DNA of 64,000 nucleotides from Streptomyces mobaraensis (GCF_020099395.1 NZ_CP083590.1:2728001-2792000), one strand, 5' to 3'; shown: positions 25,761 through 36,678, counted from the first letter of the stretch. Program-made: numbers and translations. Notes: a model not told the origin generated them from the sequence alone.

Positions 25761-27287
25761 TCAGGCGAAGCTCTGGCTCCGCGACCCGTCGCACCGCTGC
25801 AGCCGCACCGGGTCCTTCGCCGACGCGAGCGTCAGGCACAGGTCCGGTGCCGCCGCCGGGCGGAACGTTCCTCCGGAACGCGTGAAGCGCTGGTTGTCGC
25901 CGCCGTGGCAGTTCCACAGGGCGACGGCGGTGCCGGCCGCGTACGTGCCGCCCGGGACGTCGACGCACCGGTCGTGGGAGAGGGCGGTCCGCAACGACCC
26001 GCGCCCCGCGTCGTACCACCACTGCTGATTGCGGTTCCCGGTGCAGTCCCAGCCGCCGACGGCCGTCCCGTTGCGCGACGAAGCGCCGTAGGCGTCCACG
26101 CAGGTGCCGGTCGCGTCGTTGCGCAGCGGCCGGTACGCGTCGTCCCAGGCGCCGCCGTACAGCTCGGGCTTCCCGGTGCTCGCCGGGTCGGCGCAGCCCG
26201 CCTCGCGGCGGTCGGCGGCGTAGAACGCGCTCAGGCAGGCGGCGAAGGCGGCGTGGCCGCGGATGTTGGGGTGGAAGGACTGGCGGACGGAGTTGGAGTC
26301 CGGCGGGACGGGGTTGGAGAGGTCGATGTACAGTCCGCGGGCCCAGGCGTCGTCCATGCAGACCTCGTGGCCGTGGAAGAGGCGCGAGTTGTCCAGGAAG
26401 AAGGCGCCGCTCTCGCGGGCGGCCCGGCGCATGCCACGTTCGAAGGCGGGGACGGCGGTGTTGCGGCCCCAGGCGGCGTCCGAGGTGTAGCCGACGCAGC
26501 CGCCCGGGAGTTTGCCGGGGTAGTTGGGGTTGTCCTCGATGTCGGGGCCGATGGGGCTCGGGTAGCCCATGACGACGAGTTTGTAGTCGCCGTCGGCGTA
26601 GCCGGCGTCGCGCATCACGGTGCGCAGGTCGCGGACGGTCTGCTCGACCTTGGGGACGAGGCCGTCGACGCGGGCCTGCCAGCCGGGGTCGTACTTCGGC
26701 TCGCAGGTGCCCTGGAGGGTGAGGTAGCGGGTGACGCAGTCGGTCATGACCGGGCCGAACTGGAGGTCGTCGTTGGCGCCGGCGACGAGCAGGACCATCT
26801 TGACGCGGGTGTTGCGCGCCTTGACGGCGAGGTTGTCGCTCTGGACCAGCTCGTCCGCGTACTGCTTGGTGCCGCCGATGCGGATGTTGGCGGTGGTGGC
26901 GCCGGAGCAGGCGACGTTGTAGGTGACGTCGGCGGGGATCGTGGTGCGGTGGATGGCGGCCTCGGGCGAGCGGTGGCACCAGTTGTCCGGGCCGCTGGTG
27001 CCGGGTTCGTAGGTGCCGACGCCCTCGCCGGATATCTCGCTGTCACCCAGGGACAGCAGGGAGGTCTTGCGTTCGGCGAGCGGGCGTTCGGCGGCGTCGC
27101 CGTAGAGCTTGACGGCCTCGGCGGCCCGGATCTTCTCCAGCTCGGGTGAGAGCGGAGTGGTGGCCGTGACGGCGGTGGCGGCGTGGGCGGTACTACCGGT
27201 GGCCATGGTTCCGGTCATGCCGCCGAACGCGGCTGCGAAAGCCGCGACGGCCGCGAGAGAACAGCGCAGGGTGGGTCTGCGTGTCAT
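25761..27287 (-). CDS. Secreted SGNH/GDSL hydrolase with C-terminal ricin-B-type lectin domain
   Basis: The protein has 508 residues. A signal peptide (basic start, then an Ala/Gly-rich hydrophobic stretch ending in AHA-A near residue 37) precedes the hydrolase. Its nucleophile block is LSLGDSEISGEG, with oxyanion CSGATTAN and VAGANDDLQFGPV, and the late SFHPNIRGH carries the catalytic His. The last 130 residues contain QxW/QxF repeats (NQQWWYD, NQRFTRS, SQSFA) of a beta-trefoil lectin. It probably acts outside the cell on esters or glycans bound through the lectin part. The ATG at 27287 has GGGGAGG just upstream. The longer frame is antisense to fumC control DNA. Confidence 0.9.
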   Translation of the reverse strand: MTRRPTLRCSLAAVAAFAAAFGGMTGTMATGSTAHAATAVTATTPLSPELEKIRAAEAVKLYGDAAERPLAERKTSLLSLGDSEISGEGVGTYEPGTSGPDNWCHRSPEAAIHRTTIPADVTYNVACSGATTANIRIGGTKQYADELVQSDNLAVKARNTRVKMVLLVAGANDDLQFGPVMTDCVTRYLTLQGTCEPKYDPGWQARVDGLVPKVEQTVRDLRTVMRDAGYADGDYKLVVMGYPSPIGPDIEDNPNYPGKLPGGCVGYTSDAAWGRNTAVPAFERGMRRAARESGAFFLDNSRLFHGHEVCMDDAWARGLYIDLSNPVPPDSNSVRQSFHPNIRGHAAFAACLSAFYAADRREAGCADPASTGKPELYGGAWDDAYRPLRNDATGTCVDAYGASSRNGTAVGGWDCTGNRNQQWWYDAGRGSLRTALSHDRCVDVPGGTYAAGTAVALWNCHGGDNQRFTRSGGTFRPAAAPDLCLTLASAKDPVRLQRCDGSRSQSFA

Positions 27288-27395
27288 GGAGCCTCCCCGA
27301 TTCCTGTTGTTACTCGCGGTATTTACTGGCTGGTAGTGGTGTTCGGGAACACGGTGAACCGGCCAAACGCTGTACTCCACAGGAGGTAAGTGACG

Positions 27396-28790
27396 ATGAC
27401 CGAGAGCGATCAGTACCGGATCGAGCACGACTCGATGGGTGAGGTGCGCGTCCCCGCCCAGGCCAAGTGGCGGGCGCAGACCCAGCGGGCCGTGGAGAAC
27501 TTCCCGGTCAGCGGGCAGCGGCTGGAGCGGGCGCACATCGAGGCGCTAGCCCGGATCAAGGCGGCCGCCGCCAAGGTCAACGCCGAGCTGGGCGTGGTCG
27601 ACAAGGAGGTGGCGGAGGCCATCGCCGCCGCCGCGGCCGAGGTCGCCGAGGGGCGCTGGGACGAGCACTTCCCGGTCGACGTCTTCCAGACCGGATCCGG
27701 CACCTCCTCCAACATGAACACCAACGAGGTCGTCGCCACCCTCGCCAGCGAGCGCCTGGGCCGGGACGTGCACCCCAACGACCACGTCAACGCCAGCCAG
27801 TCGTCCAACGACGTCTTCCCGTCCTCGATCCACATCGCCGCCACGGCCGCCGTCACCCGTGAGCTGATCCCGGCGCTGGAGCACCTGGCGGCGGCGCTGG
27901 AGCGCAAGGCCGAGGAGTTCGCCGAGGTCGTCAAGTCGGGCCGGACGCACCTGATGGACGCCACGCCGGTGACGCTCGGCCAGGAGTTCGGCGGGTACGC
28001 GGCGCAGGTCCGGTACGGCGTCGAGCGGCTGCGCTCCTCGCTGCCGCGGCTGGCCGAACTCCCGCTGGGCGGCACGGCGGTGGGCACCGGCATCAACACC
28101 CCGGCGGGCTTCTCCGCCGCCGTCATCGCGGAGGTCGCCCGGGCCACCGGGCTGCCGCTCACCGAGGCCCGCGACCACTTCGAGGCGCAGGGCGCGCGCG
28201 ACGGGTTGGTGGAGACCAGCGGCCAGCTGCGGACGATCGCCGTCGGCCTCACGAAGATCGCCAACGATCTGCGCTGGATGTCCTCGGGGCCGCGCACGGG
28301 TCTGGCCGAGATCAGCCTTCCCGACCTCCAGCCGGGCTCCTCGATCATGCCGGGCAAGGTCAACCCGGTGATCCCGGAGGCCGTGCTGATGGTGGCCGCC
28401 CAGGTGATCGGCAACGACGCGACGGTGGCGACGGCGGGCGCCGCGGGCAACTTCGAGTTGAACGTGATGCTGCCGGTAATGGCGAAGAACCTGCTGGAGT
28501 CGGTGCGGCTGCTCGGCAACGCGGCGCGGCTGCTGGCCGACCGGACGGTCGACGGGATCACGGCGAACGTGGAGCGGGCGCGGGAGTACGCCGAGTCGTC
28601 CCCCTCGGTGGTCACGCCGCTGAACCGGTACATCGGGTACGAGGAGGCGGCGAAGGTCGCCAAGAAGTCGCTGGCGGAGCGGAAGACGATCCGTCAGGTG
28701 GTGCTCGACGAGGGGTACGTCGAGCGCGGCCTGCTGACCATGGAGCAGCTCGACGAGGCCCTGGACGTGCTGCGGATGACGCGGCCGTAA
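27396..28790 (+). CDS. fumC: Class II fumarate hydratase
   Basis: The protein has 464 residues. [30 protein letters not shown] and the signature [15 protein letters not shown] (near 315) are diagnostic. It is a homotetrameric, cluster-free, oxygen-stable fumarase of the TCA cycle. A perfect AGGAGG lies at 27381-27386. ATG 27396 (spacing 9) is preferred, and GTG 27390 would add two residues. It is divergent from the secreted hydrolase gene. Confidence 0.95.
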   Translation: MTESDQYRIEHDSMGEVRVPAQAKWRAQTQRAVENFPVSGQRLERAHIEALARIKAAAAKVNAELGVVDKEVAEAIAAAAAEVAEGRWDEHFPVDVFQTGSGTSSNMNTNEVVATLASERLGRDVHPNDHVNASQSSNDVFPSSIHIAATAAVTRELIPALEHLAAALERKAEEFAEVVKSGRTHLMDATPVTLGQEFGGYAAQVRYGVERLRSSLPRLAELPLGGTAVGTGINTPAGFSAAVIAEVARATGLPLTEARDHFEAQGARDGLVETSGQLRTIAVGLTKIANDLRWMSSGPRTGLAEISLPDLQPGSSIMPGKVNPVIPEAVLMVAAQVIGNDATVATAGAAGNFELNVMLPVMAKNLLESVRLLGNAARLLADRTVDGITANVERAREYAESSPSVVTPLNRYIGYEEAAKVAKKSLAERKTIRQVVLDEGYVERGLLTMEQLDEALDVLRMTRP

Positions 28791-28811
28791 CGCGGGATCC
28801 GAACGGCCGTT

Positions 28812-28840
28812 GCCCGTGCGGTACACATCACGGCACGGGC
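28812..28840 (+). terminator. Hairpin after fumC
   Basis: GCCCGTGC (28812-28819) pairs with GCACGGGC (28833-28840) across a 13-base loop, 21 bases after the fumC stop. Confidence 0.5.
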
Positions 28841-28866
28841 CCGGCCCCGCCCCCTAAGATCTGCGC

Positions 28867-29559
28867 ATGGCAGCGGAGACAGCGGACACCAGGACCACGG
28901 CAGGCTCCGCGGGCGGTTTCTGGGCGCCCGGCGACCGGATCCTCTGGCGGTACCGCGCCAACGCCGAGGACCGGGTGCACATCTGCCGGCCGGTGACGGT
29001 CGTCCAGGACACCGCGGACCTGCTCGCCGTCTGGGTGGCGCCGGGGACGGCGTGCGTCCGGCCCGTGCTCGCCGACGGCAGACCCCCGTACCAGGAGCCC
29101 CTGGCGACCCGTTACACCAAGCCGCGTACCACCAGCGTCGACGCCTGGTCCGGGACGGGCGTGCTCAAGCTGGCCCGGCCCGGCGAGCCCTGGTCGGTCT
29201 GGCTCTTCTGGGACCTCGACTGGAGGTTCAGGAACTGGTACGTGAATCTTGAGGAACCGCTCGCGCGCTGGGCCGGCGGGGTCGACTCCGAGGACCACTT
29301 CCTGGACATCGCCGTCTACCCGGACCGCAGTTGGGAGTGGAAGGACGAGGACGAGTTCGCGCAGGCGCAGCGGGTGGGCCTGATGTCGGCCGCCCGGGCC
29401 GAGGAGGTGCGGGCCGCCGGGCACGCGGCGGTCGAGCGGATCGAGGCGTGGGGCGCCCCGTTCGCCTCCGGCTGGGAGCACTGGCGGCCCGACCCCGCGT
29501 GGCCGGTGCCGGAGCTCCCGGACGACTGGGGGCGCACTCCGGCGCACCTGCGGGCGTGA
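28867..29559 (+). CDS. DUF402 domain protein
   Basis: The protein has 230 residues. The Trp-rich core VWLFWDLDWRFRNWYVNLEEPLARW and the following DHFLDIAVYPDRSWEWKDEDEFAQA are the DUF402 barrel, a family that includes nucleotide phosphatases and RNA-linked proteins. The acidic residues DxE near 150-175 match the metal-binding positions of the family. No signal peptide or membrane helix is present. It is a stand-alone gene between fumC and a methyltransferase. Substrate not known. Confidence 0.8.
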   Translation: MAAETADTRTTAGSAGGFWAPGDRILWRYRANAEDRVHICRPVTVVQDTADLLAVWVAPGTACVRPVLADGRPPYQEPLATRYTKPRTTSVDAWSGTGVLKLARPGEPWSVWLFWDLDWRFRNWYVNLEEPLARWAGGVDSEDHFLDIAVYPDRSWEWKDEDEFAQAQRVGLMSAARAEEVRAAGHAAVERIEAWGAPFASGWEHWRPDPAWPVPELPDDWGRTPAHLRA

Positions 29560-29714
29560 AGCGCTTGCCGTCGCCCTGCGGGGCAACCGTAGGATCGTCC
29601 TCCGCGCCCCCTTACGCGTCGCCGACCGGCAACGCACCAGGCGCGACACGGAAAGTGACAGTCAGTCAGGCATTAGACAGGCACCAGTCAGGCAGCAGGC
29701 GGAAGGGCGGAGCG

Positions 29715-30395
29715 GTGAGCGGTGACCACATCCGGCGGGCCTACGACGGCTACGCCCCCGCGGGCCTGGACCGCAGCGGGCAGGCCGAGGCGTTCGACGC
29801 CATCGGCGACCGGTACGACGAGGCGTTCCCGCACAAGGAGGGCCAGCTCGCGTCCGGCGCCTGGCTCGCGGAGTCGCTGCCGGCCGGCTCCCGGATCCTC
29901 GACGTCGGCTGCGGCACCGGCCTCCCGACGGCCCGGCAGCTGGTGGAGGCGGGGCACGACGTGGTGGGTGTCGACCTGTCCGCCGGGATGCTCGACCTGG
30001 CCCGCGCCCACGTCCCCGGCGCGGAGTTCCACCAGGCCGACCTGGCCGACCTGCGGGACGGACGGCTGGGGACCTTCGACGGCGTCGCGGCCTTCTTCGC
30101 GCTGCTGATGCTGCCGCGCCCGGAGATACCGCACGCGCTGCGGATGCTGCACGGGCTGCTGAGACCCGGGGGGCTGATGGCTCTCTCGATGGTGGAGGCG
30201 GACGTGGACGACTATGCGATACCGTTCCTCGGTAACACGATTCGGGTATCGGGTTACCTGCGCGACGAGTTGCGGGAGGTCGTCCGCGAGGCGGGGTTCG
30301 AGATCGTCGGGGAGAACTCGCTGGCCTACGCCCCGCTGAGCACGGATGTCCCGCCCGAGATCCAGCTCTTCCTCAATCTGCGACGCGCCGCCTGA
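29715..30395 (+). CDS. Class I SAM-dependent methyltransferase
   Basis: The protein has 226 residues. Motif I is ILDVGCGTGLPTA (about 62-74), motif II GHDVVGVDLS, then ADLADLRDG and LLRPGGLMALSMVEADVDDYAIP. It is of the small-molecule type and its substrate is unknown. GTG at 29715 follows GGAG. The protein has a short N-terminal extension (MSGDHIRRAYDGYAPAG) not seen in all relatives. It ends 55 bp before the SpoIIE-type gene and the two may be linked. Confidence 0.8.
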   Translation: MSGDHIRRAYDGYAPAGLDRSGQAEAFDAIGDRYDEAFPHKEGQLASGAWLAESLPAGSRILDVGCGTGLPTARQLVEAGHDVVGVDLSAGMLDLARAHVPGAEFHQADLADLRDGRLGTFDGVAAFFALLMLPRPEIPHALRMLHGLLRPGGLMALSMVEADVDDYAIPFLGNTIRVSGYLRDELREVVREAGFEIVGENSLAYAPLSTDVPPEIQLFLNLRRAA

Positions 30396-30450
30396 CCATG
30401 GTGCGCCCTGTGCGACCGGGCTCGACGCCCCGACGGATGGAACCCCACGC

Positions 30451-32490
30451 GTGACGGAGCAGACCGACTCCCACGGAGGACAGCGGAATGCCGCAGTCCG
30501 GCATAGCCCCGTGCCGACGCCCTCACCGGCCCCCGCGCCGGCGCCCGCCTCGGCCGAAGCGCCACGCCCCCGCCCCGGCGGTGCCGCCGGCGACGCTCCC
30601 GGCGACCGGCCCGACGACGGGCTGCCGCTGCCGCGCGGGGCGCGGCCCGTACGGCCCGTCGTGAGCGCCTCCGAGGCGGCCGGACCGCCCGGCGGCACGG
30701 GCCCCGCGGCCGGGCAGCACCCCGGCGGCAGCGGAGAGCGGCTGCGCTTCGTCGGCGCCGCCACCCGCAGGATCGCCCGCGGCATCGACCTGGACGAGAT
30801 CGTGCTCGGCCTCTGCCGGGCCACCGTGCCGACCTTCGCCGACGCCATCCTCGTCTATCTGCGCGACCCGCTGCCGGTGGGCGACGAGCGGCCCGTCGGC
30901 CCCGTCGTGCTGCGGCTGCGCCGCACCGACCGGCTCCCCGAGTACGCGCGCGGCATGGGCACGGACAGCGTCTGGCCGCCGGAGGCACCCGTGTCGCCGG
31001 AGGGGACCCGGTCCGGCTCGGCCGACTCCCCCGGCCTGGGCCTGGAGCTCGCCGACGAGGCGGCCGAGCGCTGCGAGGTGCGCATAGGCGGGCCGCTCGC
31101 GGAGGTGCTGCGGGGTGTCCGGCCGGTCTTCGGGGACTCCTCGGCCGCGCGGGCGGCCCTGCCCGAACTGCTGGGCGAGGACCGGCACGTACCGCAGCGG
31201 CGGCGGACGATCCTCGCGCCGCTGCGCGGCCGCCGCCGGGTGATCGGCGCCGCGGTCTTCATCCGCCGCCCCGACCGGGCGGCGTTCGAGGGCGACGACC
31301 TGCTGGTGGCCGCGCAGCTGGCCACCCACACCGCGCTCGGCGTGGACAAGGCCGTGCTCTACGGCCGCGAGGTGTACATCGCGGACGAGCTCCAGCGCAC
31401 CATGCTCCCCGACTCCCTCCCGCAGCCCACCGGTGTCCGGCTCGCCAGCCGCTACCTCCCGGCCGCGGAGACCGCCCGGGTGGGCGGCGACTGGTACGAC
31501 GCGATCCCGCTGCCCGGCAACCGCATCGCGCTGGTCGTCGGCGACGTGATGGGCCACTCCATGACGTCCGCCGCGATCATGGGCCAGCTGCGCACCACCG
31601 CGCAGACCCTGGCGGGCCTGGACCTGCCGCCGCAGGAGGTGCTGCACCACCTCGACGAGCAGGCCCAGCGGCTGGGTTCCGACCGGATGGCGACCTGCCT
31701 CTACGCGGTCTACGACCCGGTCTCGCACCGCATCGTGATCGCCAACGCGGGCCACCCGCCGCCCATCATGCTGCACCGCGGCGGCCGCGCGGAGGTGCTC
31801 CGGGTGCCGCCGGGCGCGCCGATCGGCGTGGGCGGGGTGGACTTCGAGGCCGTCGAGCTGGACGCGCCCGCCGGGGCCACGCTGCTCCTCTACACGGACG
31901 GGCTCGTCGAGTCGCGGATCCGGGACGTGTGGACGGGCATAGAGCAGCTGCGTGAGCGCCTCATCGACACCGCCCGCCTCACCGGCCCCAACCCGCCGCC
32001 GCTGGAGCCCCTGTGCGACGAGGTGCTGGGCATGCTCGGCCCGGGCGACCGGGACGACGACATCGCCCTGCTCGCCGCCCGCTTCGAGGGCATAGCCCCC
32101 AGCGACGTCGCGTACTGGTTCCTCGATCCGCGCCCGCAGACCGCCCGCCAGGCCCGCCGGCTCGCCCGCCGGGCGCTGGACCGCTGGGGCCTGACCGAGC
32201 TCACGGACGCGGTGGAGCTGCTGGTCAGCGAGGTGATCACCAACGCCGTCCGGTACGCGGAGCGGCCGATCACCCTGCGCCTGCTGCGGACGGACGTCCT
32301 CCGCTGCGAGGTCGGCGACGACGTGCCGCAACTGCCGCGGCTGCGGCAGGCCCGGCCGTCGGACGAGGGCGGACGCGGGCTGTACCTGGTGAACAAGCTG
32401 GCCCGGCGGTGGGGTGCGACCCGGCTGAGCACGGGCAAGGTGGTGTGGTTCGAGCTGGGGCTGCCCGGTCCGTCCGCTCAGGGGCACTGA
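30451..32490 (+). CDS. GAF-SpoIIE (PP2C) phosphatase with C-terminal anti-sigma-like HATPase domain
   Basis: The protein has about 679 residues from GTG 30451. A disordered Pro/Ala-rich start (1-90) leads to a GAF-like sensor (about 95-305). A SpoIIE/PP2C phosphatase follows (about 320-540), with [18 protein letters not shown] and [12 protein letters not shown] metal motifs, NAGHPPP and LLYTDGLVE. An RsbW-like HATPase ends the protein (about 560-675), with the N-box [15 protein letters not shown] and a G-box [13 protein letters not shown]. Such fusions run both halves of a partner-switching circuit, removing phosphate from an anti-sigma antagonist and binding a sigma factor or antagonist. No partner gene is adjacent. 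The start is uncertain. Confidence 0.88.
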   Translation: MTEQTDSHGGQRNAAVRHSPVPTPSPAPAPAPASAEAPRPRPGGAAGDAPGDRPDDGLPLPRGARPVRPVVSASEAAGPPGGTGPAAGQHPGGSGERLRFVGAATRRIARGIDLDEIVLGLCRATVPTFADAILVYLRDPLPVGDERPVGPVVLRLRRTDRLPEYARGMGTDSVWPPEAPVSPEGTRSGSADSPGLGLELADEAAERCEVRIGGPLAEVLRGVRPVFGDSSAARAALPELLGEDRHVPQRRRTILAPLRGRRRVIGAAVFIRRPDRAAFEGDDLLVAAQLATHTALGVDKAVLYGREVYIADELQRTMLPDSLPQPTGVRLASRYLPAAETARVGGDWYDAIPLPGNRIALVVGDVMGHSMTSAAIMGQLRTTAQTLAGLDLPPQEVLHHLDEQAQRLGSDRMATCLYAVYDPVSHRIVIANAGHPPPIMLHRGGRAEVLRVPPGAPIGVGGVDFEAVELDAPAGATLLLYTDGLVESRIRDVWTGIEQLRERLIDTARLTGPNPPPLEPLCDEVLGMLGPGDRDDDIALLAARFEGIAPSDVAYWFLDPRPQTARQARRLARRALDRWGLTELTDAVELLVSEVITNAVRYAERPITLRLLRTDVLRCEVGDDVPQLPRLRQARPSDEGGRGLYLVNKLARRWGATRLSTGKVVWFELGLPGPSAQGH

Positions 32491-32517
32491 CCGCAGGGAA
32501 CCGGCCAAGGTCGGGCG

Positions 32518-32544
32518 GGGTTCGGGGACCGTGTTGCCGAACCC
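32518..32544. promoter_or_regulatory. Inverted repeat upstream of the catalase gene
   Basis: GGGTTCGG (32518-32525) and CCGAACCC (32537-32544) form an 8-bp perfect repeat 82 bases before the catalase start. It could end the preceding transcript or serve as an operator. The sequence alone cannot decide. Confidence 0.4.
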
Positions 32545-32626
32545 GGCGCGGGCGGAGTTGACTTGCCCGGTGCGGAGGGCGGCGAGGGCGCCGCCCTCAC
32601 CTCGTCCGTCGCGGGAGGCGTCTTCC

Positions 32627-34114
32627 ATGACCGAATCGGCGCACGGTACTCCGGACACGAACGGTGCGAATACTCCGTACACCACGAACAACGTCGGCAT
32701 CCCCGTGGAGAGCGACGAACACTCGCTCACCATCGGCGACACCGGCCCCATCCTTCTCCAGGACCACTATCTGATCGAGAAGATGGCCCAGTTCAACCGG
32801 GAGCGGGTCCCCGAGCGGGTGGTCCACGCCAAGGGCGGCGGCGCCTACGGCACGTTCCGGGTGACCAACGACGTCAGCCAGTTCACCAAGGCGGCCGTCT
32901 TCCAGCCGGGGGCCACGGTCGAGACACTGGTGCGGTTCTCGACGGTGGCGGGCGAGCAGGGGTCGCCGGACACCTGGCGCGACCCGCGCGGCTTCGCGGT
33001 CAAGTTCTACACCGAACAGGGCAATTACGATCTGGTCGGCAACAACACGCCGGTCTTCTTCGTCCGCGACCCGCAGAAGTTCCAGGACTTCATCCGCTCG
33101 CAGAAGCGCCGCCCCGACAACGGGCTGCGCGACAACGACATGCAGTGGGACTTCTGGACGCTCTCCCCCGAGTCGGCCCACCAGGTCGCCTGGCTGATGG
33201 GCGACCGCGGCGTCCCCCGCACCTGGCGGCACATGAACGGCTACGGCTCGCACACGTACCTGTGGGTCAACGGCGGCGGCGAGAAGCACTGGGTCAAGTA
33301 CCACTTCACGTGCGACCAGGGCATCGAGTGCCTCACCCAGGAGGAGGCCGACCACCTGGCCGGCGAGGACCCCGACCGGCACCGCCGCGACCTCTGGCAG
33401 GCGATCGACGGCGGGGACGCCCCCTCGTGGACCCTGCACGTCCAGGTGATGCCGTTCGACGACGCCCCGGACTACCGCTTCAACCCCTTCGACCTCACCA
33501 AGGTGTGGCCGCACGGCGACTACCCGCTGATCGAGGTGGGGCGCCTCACCCTGGACCGCAACCCCGACGATTTCTTCGTCCACGTCGAGCAGGCCGCCTT
33601 CGAGCCGTCCAACCTGGTCCCCGGGATCGGCCCGTCCCCCGACAAGATGCTGCTCGGCCGCCTCTTCTCCTACCCCGACGCCCACCGCTACCGCGTCGGC
33701 CCCAACTACGCCCAGCTGCCGCCCAACCGCCCGCGCTCCGGCGTGAACTCGTACGCGAAGGACGGCCCGATGCGCTACGAGCCGTCGCGCACGGCCCGCC
33801 CGTACGCCCCCAACTCGTACGGCGGGCCGGCCGCCGACACCGCCCGGTTCGGGGACGTCGCCGGCTGGCACGCCTCGGGCGACATGGTCCGCGAGGCGTA
33901 CCGGCTGCACCGCGAGGACGACGACTGGGGCCAGGCCGGCACCCTCGTCCGCCAGGTCTTCGACGACGCGGCCCGCGACCGCCTCGTCGCCACGGTCTCC
34001 GGCCACCTGCTGAACGGGGTGAGCGCGCCGGTGCTGAGCCGTGCGCTCCAGTACTGGCGCAACATCGACAAGGCGACCGGGGACCGCATCGCGGCGCGGG
34101 TGAACGGGGGCTGA
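32627..34114 (+). CDS. katA: Monofunctional haem catalase
   Basis: The protein has 495 residues, a small-subunit clade 3 type. Distal His is in [17 protein letters not shown], the Asn in [12 protein letters not shown], and the haem-ligand Tyr is in [15 protein letters not shown]. It breaks down hydrogen peroxide in the cytoplasm. GGGAGG precedes ATG 32627 at good spacing. The C-terminal region [11 protein letters not shown] and beyond is normal. It lies about 9 kb from oxyR-ahpCD, and direct control by OxyR cannot be shown here. Confidence 0.95.
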   Translation: MTESAHGTPDTNGANTPYTTNNVGIPVESDEHSLTIGDTGPILLQDHYLIEKMAQFNRERVPERVVHAKGGGAYGTFRVTNDVSQFTKAAVFQPGATVETLVRFSTVAGEQGSPDTWRDPRGFAVKFYTEQGNYDLVGNNTPVFFVRDPQKFQDFIRSQKRRPDNGLRDNDMQWDFWTLSPESAHQVAWLMGDRGVPRTWRHMNGYGSHTYLWVNGGGEKHWVKYHFTCDQGIECLTQEEADHLAGEDPDRHRRDLWQAIDGGDAPSWTLHVQVMPFDDAPDYRFNPFDLTKVWPHGDYPLIEVGRLTLDRNPDDFFVHVEQAAFEPSNLVPGIGPSPDKMLLGRLFSYPDAHRYRVGPNYAQLPPNRPRSGVNSYAKDGPMRYEPSRTARPYAPNSYGGPAADTARFGDVAGWHASGDMVREAYRLHREDDDWGQAGTLVRQVFDDAARDRLVATVSGHLLNGVSAPVLSRALQYWRNIDKATGDRIAARVNGG

Positions 34115-34133
34115 GGCTCCTCCGGTTTCCGGG

Positions 34134-34189
34134 CACGACGAAGGGCCGTTCCCCTCACCATCGGGTAGAGGGGAACGGCCCTTGTCGTG
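34134..34189. terminator. Strong bidirectional terminator hairpin
   Basis: Arms 34134-34156 and 34168-34189 pair over about 22 bp with a single unpaired base and an 11-base loop (core GGGCCGTTCCCCTC / GAGGGGAACGGCCC). It sits between the convergent catalase and penicillin-binding protein genes. Confidence 0.9.
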
Positions 34190-34211
34190 TCAGGTCGGGT
34201 CCTGAGCGCGG

Positions 34212-36503
34212 CTACGGCAGGTTCAGCCCGCCGTCGTCACCGCCACCCGGGCCTCCCTGACCACCCGGGCCACCGGGGCCACCGGTGTCCGGCGGGCTGG
34301 GCCGGTTGGTGTGCGGCGGCTTGGACGGCGGCTTGGGCGGCGGCGTGTGCTTCGTCTCCCTGTCCGACGGTGTCGACGGCTTGTTCGGTGTCGACTTGGT
34401 CGGCGGCGGGGTGGACGGCGCGCGCGTGGTGGGCGGGGGCGTCGTCGGGGCCGTCGTCACGGGGGGAGCCGTGGTGGCCGGCGGCGGGGCTTCCGCGGTG
34501 GCGGCGCCGTTCTTGGTGTCGAGGTCGAACTCGGCGGTCGGGTTGTCGCCGAGCGCCTCGGACATGTAGGCGTCCCAGATCTTCGCCGGGAAGCCGCTGC
34601 CGTTGGTACGCTCCTCGCCGCCGACTCCGTAGAGCTTGGCGTGGTTGCCGTTGGCCTCCTCGCCGAAGAGGCCGACCGTGGTGACCAGGTCCGGGGTGTA
34701 GGCCGCGAACCAGGCCGAACGGTCCTCGTCGGAGGTACCGGTCTTGCCCGCGATCTGGTAGCGGTCGCTCCGGACGACCTTGCCCGTACCGTCCTTCTGC
34801 ACCACGCTCTTCAGGATCGCCGTGACACCGTCCGCGGCGCCCCGGGAGATCGCGTCACCGCCGACCGCGCTGTCCAGGTCGATGTTCTGGCCGTTGCGGC
34901 TGATGGACTTGATGATGGTCGGCGTGACCTTCTTGCCGTGCGCGTCCAGCGAGGCGTAGGCCGCGGCCATGTGGAGCGGGCTCTGGCTCATCGCGCCGAG
35001 GGCCATGGAGGCGTGGGCGCCGAAGTCCCGGGCGTCACCGTTCATGCCGAGGTCCGTCGCGGTCTTCTTGACCTTCTCCAGACCGACGTCCACGGCCATC
35101 TGCGCGAAGACCGAGTTGACGGACTTCATCATCGACTCTTCGACGGTCTGCGGTCCGTAGGACTGCTGGTCCTCGTTCTCCGGGTGGTAACCCGTCGGGC
35201 CGTTGGGACCGACCACCATGCGCTCGTTGTCGCCGTTGTAGATGGTGTTGGCGTTGATCGGCTTGCCGTCCTGGGTCGTCGACCCGTTCTCCAGGGCGGA
35301 GGCGTAGATCAGCGGCTTGAACGTGGAGCCCGGCTGGTAGTCCTCACGGGTGGCGTTGGAGATCTGGTGCGTGGCCCACTCCTTGCCGCCGTACATGGCG
35401 ACGATCTTGCCGGTTTTCGGATCCACGGAGACGGCGCCCGGCTGGACGTAGTTGTCGACCTTGCGGGTCTTGGGGCTCAGCTTGTCCCAGAGCTCGGTCT
35501 TGACCGCGCTCTCCAGCTGCTTCTGCTTCTTGGGGTCGATGCTCAGGGTGATCGTGTAACCACCGGCACCGATGTCCATGTTCTTCTTCTTGAGAATCTC
35601 CGAAGCCTGGTCCTGGGCCAGCTTGTAGAAGTACCCGTCCTGGCCCTTGAGTCCGGTGACCGCCTTCGGCTTCTTCACCTCGGGGAACTTCATCGTCTGG
35701 CGCTTGTCCTTCGCCAGCCAGTTCTTCTCGACCATCTTGTCGAGGACGTAGTTCCAGCGCTGCTTGGCGAGCTTCTTGCCCGTCTCGGTCCCCGTGACGA
35801 CGTCGTACTGGCTCGGCGCCTGGAGCAGGGCGGCGAGGTAGGCCGACTCCTCGACGGAGAGTTTGTCGAGGTCCTTGTTGAAGTAGGCGTGCGAAGCGGC
35901 CTGGATGCCATAGGAGTTGCGGCCGAAGTAGCTCGTGTTCAGATAGCCCTCGAGGATCTTCTCCTTGGAGAGCTTGTTCTTGAGCTTCAGCGAGATGATG
36001 AGCTCGGTGACCTTACGGCTGACGGTCTGTCGCTGGTCGAGGTAGTAGTTCTTGACGTACTGCTGGGTGATCGTCGAACCACCCTGCTTGCCCTCGCCCA
36101 TGACCGTCTTGAGGATGCCGCGGGTGGTGCCCATCAGGTCCACGCCCGAGTCGTCCCAGAAGTCCTTGTTCTCCGCCGCGATGACGGCGTTCTGGACGTT
36201 CTTCGGGATCTTCGAGAAGTCGACCATCTCGCGGTTGAACTCGCCGTCCCGCCTGATGACCCTGCCGTCGGGCATCTTGTACACCGTGGCCTGCGCCATC
36301 GCGGCGTGCTTGCCGTCGGTCGGCACGTCCACGTACAGGTACAGCGCAACGAAGGCACCCACGCCCAGGGCTATCAGCCCGAAGAAGTAGGCGAGCAGCT
36401 TCTTCCAGGTGAAAAAGCGGCGTATACCGGTCTTTTTGGGCTTTTTGCCCTTGGCGCTGCGGGCACTGCCCTTCTGCGCCCGTCGTGCTTCGGCTCGACC
36501 CAT
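34212..36503 (-). CDS. Class A penicillin-binding protein (transglycosylase-transpeptidase)
   Basis: The protein has 763 residues. A basic cytosolic start and one membrane helix (about 34-58) are followed by the GT51 glycosyltransferase with AAENKDFW at 109-116 and GGSTITQQ at 141-148. The transpeptidase has GSTFK with nucleophile S393, SVN at 461-463 and KTGT at 587-590. A proline/threonine-rich tail of about 110 residues follows, ending in a Gly/Pro-rich stretch. It polymerises and cross-links peptidoglycan on the outer face of the membrane. All active-site residues are present. Its divergent neighbour is the SPFH gene. Confidence 0.95.
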   Translation of the reverse strand: MGRAEARRAQKGSARSAKGKKPKKTGIRRFFTWKKLLAYFFGLIALGVGAFVALYLYVDVPTDGKHAAMAQATVYKMPDGRVIRRDGEFNREMVDFSKIPKNVQNAVIAAENKDFWDDSGVDLMGTTRGILKTVMGEGKQGGSTITQQYVKNYYLDQRQTVSRKVTELIISLKLKNKLSKEKILEGYLNTSYFGRNSYGIQAASHAYFNKDLDKLSVEESAYLAALLQAPSQYDVVTGTETGKKLAKQRWNYVLDKMVEKNWLAKDKRQTMKFPEVKKPKAVTGLKGQDGYFYKLAQDQASEILKKKNMDIGAGGYTITLSIDPKKQKQLESAVKTELWDKLSPKTRKVDNYVQPGAVSVDPKTGKIVAMYGGKEWATHQISNATREDYQPGSTFKPLIYASALENGSTTQDGKPINANTIYNGDNERMVVGPNGPTGYHPENEDQQSYGPQTVEESMMKSVNSVFAQMAVDVGLEKVKKTATDLGMNGDARDFGAHASMALGAMSQSPLHMAAAYASLDAHGKKVTPTIIKSISRNGQNIDLDSAVGGDAISRGAADGVTAILKSVVQKDGTGKVVRSDRYQIAGKTGTSDEDRSAWFAAYTPDLVTTVGLFGEEANGNHAKLYGVGGEERTNGSGFPAKIWDAYMSEALGDNPTAEFDLDTKNGAATAEAPPPATTAPPVTTAPTTPPPTTRAPSTPPPTKSTPNKPSTPSDRETKHTPPPKPPSKPPHTNRPSPPDTGGPGGPGGQGGPGGGDDGGLNLP

Positions 36504-36668
36504 CTCTCCCGTAGCTCCACTCTGTCCGCCCCCAACCAGCTCACGAAGCTAACACCGCAAGTGTGACCAAAGGCCCATCGATCAAGGGTTTGGCGCACGT
36601 GACATATAGCACCCCGGAGGACGGAACCCGGGTGCGGCGCGATGCGGGAAACCGTACAGGGCGATAAA

Positions 36669-36678
36669 CTGATATCAG
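36669..36678. promoter_or_regulatory. 10-bp palindrome upstream of the SPFH gene
   Basis: CTGATATCAG is a perfect palindrome 30 bases before the SPFH start, within a short AT-rich patch between divergent genes. It may be an operator. The ribbon-helix-helix-like protein encoded downstream in the same operon is a natural candidate binder, which is inference. Confidence 0.4.
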
